Assembly: GCF_000002875.2 (NCBI RefSeq)
Contig: NC_009417.2
Span: forward strand, 787,929-851,928
Direction of reading: 5' to 3'
Length of the DNA: 64,000 nt
Origin: Leishmania infantum JPCM5
Taxonomy: Eukaryota > Euglenozoa > Kinetoplastea > Trypanosomatida > Trypanosomatidae
Shown here: positions 61,955 to 64,000 of the stretch, piece by piece
How positions within the stretch are numbered: position 1 is the stretch's first letter
How the letters are laid out: every line of letters starts with the position of its first letter
Position numbers and translations under genes: made by a program
The notes under the pieces: generated by a model
Told to the model about the DNA's origin: nothing
What the model saw: the letters and a program-made list of their open reading frames with translations, nothing else
The model's database searches: none

Positions 61955-63951
61955 AGGCGCTTTGAGCCGTAATACTGCGTGTCTGTGTGGTCGGCTATGA
62001 CGCACTTCGTAGGAGAGGGAAAGGGCAGCGTGCACAGGCCGTCGAGCAGAGAAGCAATGCACGCGTGCATTTTCTCTTTCCTTGCTTGCCTGAATCATTT
62101 CTGTCTGTTGTTGCCGCACAAAAAAAAAAAGGACTCGCGCTGCTCGTGCGCGGCGGTTTTGCTGTGCTTGCAGCATCTATGCTTTCTTGCGCATTGCTTC
62201 TTCATGTGCTTGTCTGGTGCCATCCGCTGTTGCTCATGAGGATATGGCCACTGGAACACGAAGGAGCGAGCAAGAAAAAAAAAGGAAGGAAAGCAGAAGA
62301 GCCACTATATGCAAATACGTGCTGCCGGCACGTGCTATGTCGCCTCCCTCTCTCCCCTCACTTGCTTCCTTTCGTTTTTTTTTCTCCACACACACACGCC
62401 CACACCACTCCGTTTCCTTCACCGTTCCCTCTTTGTGTTTTGTTTTGCCGTGCTGCTGCCGCCGTGCTCGCATCATCTGCCGCGCTCTCGAGACAGGCCT
62501 TTTTCAGAAAATGGTTTTCCCTTTTCTCTGTTGTCTTTTGCTTGTCGGTCATTTTTGTGTGTGTGTGTGTCTTTTATATAAGTGTGCTCTCCTCTGACTC
62601 TTGGGCGCTCGTGCCTCTCTGTGTGCCTTTCTTTCTTGTTGCTCGTGAGACTCGTTGCGCCCCTCTCGCTCTCGCTCGCGCTCTGTGCGATGCGGAGGCG
62701 TGTATGTGCGTCGCCCCTTCGCTTTGCCAAGAAAGCGCCCATCAGGGTGATATCGCTGCTACGCTAGTTGCGCGCACTGATTTTATGGGCCGTGATGGGC
62801 AGGAGGCGCCGTGTCTGTTGCTCTCGAAGCCTTCTCCTCGCCTCCTACATGGCGAACAAAAGTGTCCAGAGTCTGAGAAAGGCCGAAGAAAGCGTCGATG
62901 AACGCTTGTGGGTGGTGCTGATTGGTGGTGAGGTGAGCCATGATTGGTGGGGGAGGGGGCTGAGGTTGGGTGAGCCCACGGTCAGCGCCGTGCCGTTGCC
63001 ACCCGCCCCTCTACCTGCCATGCCGATACGTTTTGTCTTGTGTGTCTGCTGCAGGACACCGACTCCTCGCTTCCTTATTTTTTAAGCCGTGCTCCATGTG
63101 CGTGTGTGTGTGTGTTGCTGCGGAGTTTCTGCGAGTGTGATTACTGGCCCCTCTGATTTCTATCTCTTTCTTTACTTCGCTGTGTACGAGAACAGACGGC
63201 CACAACATGGGCGAACGTCACGTGTCTGCGAGGGAAAGGGGCATCATGAACCGCTGCCAGCCATTGGAGACGGAGGAGCCGAGAAGGAGAGTGCACGCGA
63301 GAGGATAGAGGCTACCCGCTCTGATGGGCACAGCCGCACTCTAACATACACCCTTGTTGCAGCTCTCGTGACGAAGAAGGTAGCAACACAGGGACTGGCA
63401 CGCCCAAACTGCACACATCGCTAGGTTGCACTTCCAGGTTGGGAAGTCTGTCGAAAACCTGCGCTCTCTCAATGCTTGTGTGCGTGCTTGCAGTTGTGCG
63501 CGCAGGCGTGCCTGCATGTGCGAGTGTGCGCATGTGCTCGCCTACAACGCACGACCGCAAAATAAAGGAGCGCTTGCCCTCTCCCAGCCGCAGCCGTCGC
63601 CGCTGGCGCCGCAGTGCCGCACCTCGTCCTTGCCGGCGACTCAACTTCGACTTTCTCCATCCTGTCCTCACCCGTTTTTTTTTTTCCGCTGCTGCTGCTC
63701 AATGTCGTGGCGGATGCGCACACCCCCACACACCCGCCAATCTGTCCCCTCCTCCCCCCTCGAATGCAACCATCTTCGCGCAGAGGGCGGCGTTCCTCTT
63801 TGACGCGAGTGGAGCTCCCGTACGTACGGAAGAGGCGAAAAAGTAATACAAGCAAACAAAGGACGTTCAGGTCCGCACATCACTCGCAGTCAGGGAGACG
63901 CGAAAACAAAACGCTGCACGCGCACGCAACGCTCAAGACGGAGGAGCGGAG
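61955..63951. other. Spacer before the kinesin gene
   Basis: No gene. T/C-rich at 62310-62690 with GT repeats (62556-62571, 63100-63115), a GC-richer middle, and a pyrimidine tract near 63645-63690 that is the likely trans-splicing region of the next gene. Confidence 0.55.
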
Positions 63952-64000
63952 ATGAGCATTGAGGTGCACGTGCGCGTTCGCCCGTCCGTGGCGAACGTTG
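63952..64000 (+). CDS. Kinesin motor protein, first 16 codons (truncated by window)
   Basis: ATG at 63952 opens MSIEVHVRVRPSVANV. V-x-VRVRP within the first dozen residues is the first beta-strand signature of the kinesin motor domain, and the preceding DNA is a pyrimidine-rich leader. The rest is outside the window, so the subfamily cannot be given. With only 16 residues the call rests on one motif and the start position. Confidence 0.6.
   Translation, partial: MSIEVHVRVRPSVANV

Noticed and set aside
61987..62901. 304-codon + strand frame after the RRM gene
   Set aside because: Composition follows the pyrimidine-rich spacer, with poly-Lys from A-runs and no recognisable fold.
1..64000. Strand-switch region, CRISPR array, bacterial operon signals, ribosome binding sites, tRNA genes
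   Set aside because: All supported genes are on the + strand, the sequence is eukaryotic, and no direct-repeat array, Shine-Dalgarno logic or cloverleaf was recognised.

Overview
The window reads as a stretch of one directional gene cluster from a Leishmania-type trypanosomatid (kinetoplastid protist). The evidence is that every convincing gene lies on the + strand with no visible introns. Genes are separated by long spacers full of pyrimidine tracts, CA/TA microsatellites and G/C homopolymers, as expected for polycistronic transcription with spliced-leader trans-splicing. Coding regions are GC-rich and alanine/serine/proline-rich. Two spacers carry decayed pieces of ingi-clade non-LTR retrotransposons (DIRE type). 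I cannot fix the species. A 101-base run of N shows this is a draft assembly.

Layout. 1-2796 is the 3' part of a calpain-like cysteine peptidase. 2797-7437 is a spacer holding a reverse-transcriptase remnant (about 4.65-5.69 kb). 7438-10072 is a four-TM membrane protein broken by a frameshift at a 12-C run. 10073-15684 is a spacer holding a second retroposon remnant (RNase H, zinc-finger tail, GC-rich 3' tail; about 12.15-14.49 kb). 15685-19020 is an ARMC2-like armadillo protein. 20081-20632 is a small unknown protein. 21409-24114 is a probable Nup107/Nup84-type nucleoporin. 25364-26599 is an HGH1 homologue. 27290-27640 is a small, probably mitochondrial, single-pass protein.

From 32048 to 35074 lies a CMGC/MAPK-like kinase interrupted by the assembly gap. 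36731-40480 is a large protein ending in two DUF3223-like domains. 41957-45448 is a Cu(I) P1B-type ATPase with three metal-binding domains. 46765-48273 and 49899-51767 are a tandem pair of histidine-phosphatase paralogues; the second has Asn in place of the catalytic His and is probably a pseudoenzyme. 53318-53980 is a ZNHIT3-like zinc-finger protein. 59192-61954 is a protein with two divergent RRM-like domains. A kinesin motor domain begins at 63952 and runs off the edge.

There is no operon logic of the bacterial kind, since co-transcribed neighbours in these organisms need not share function. The set spans proteolysis, flagellum assembly (ARMC2, kinesin), nuclear transport, translation-factor folding (HGH1), snoRNP assembly (ZNHIT3), metal export, signalling and RNA binding. 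The items most worth following up are the active/inactive phosphatase pair, the two retroposon fossils, the frameshifted tetraspan gene and the tandem DUF3223 protein. I saw no CRISPR, tRNA, rRNA or intact mobile element. All coordinates and residue numbers come from reading the sequence; no alignment was run.
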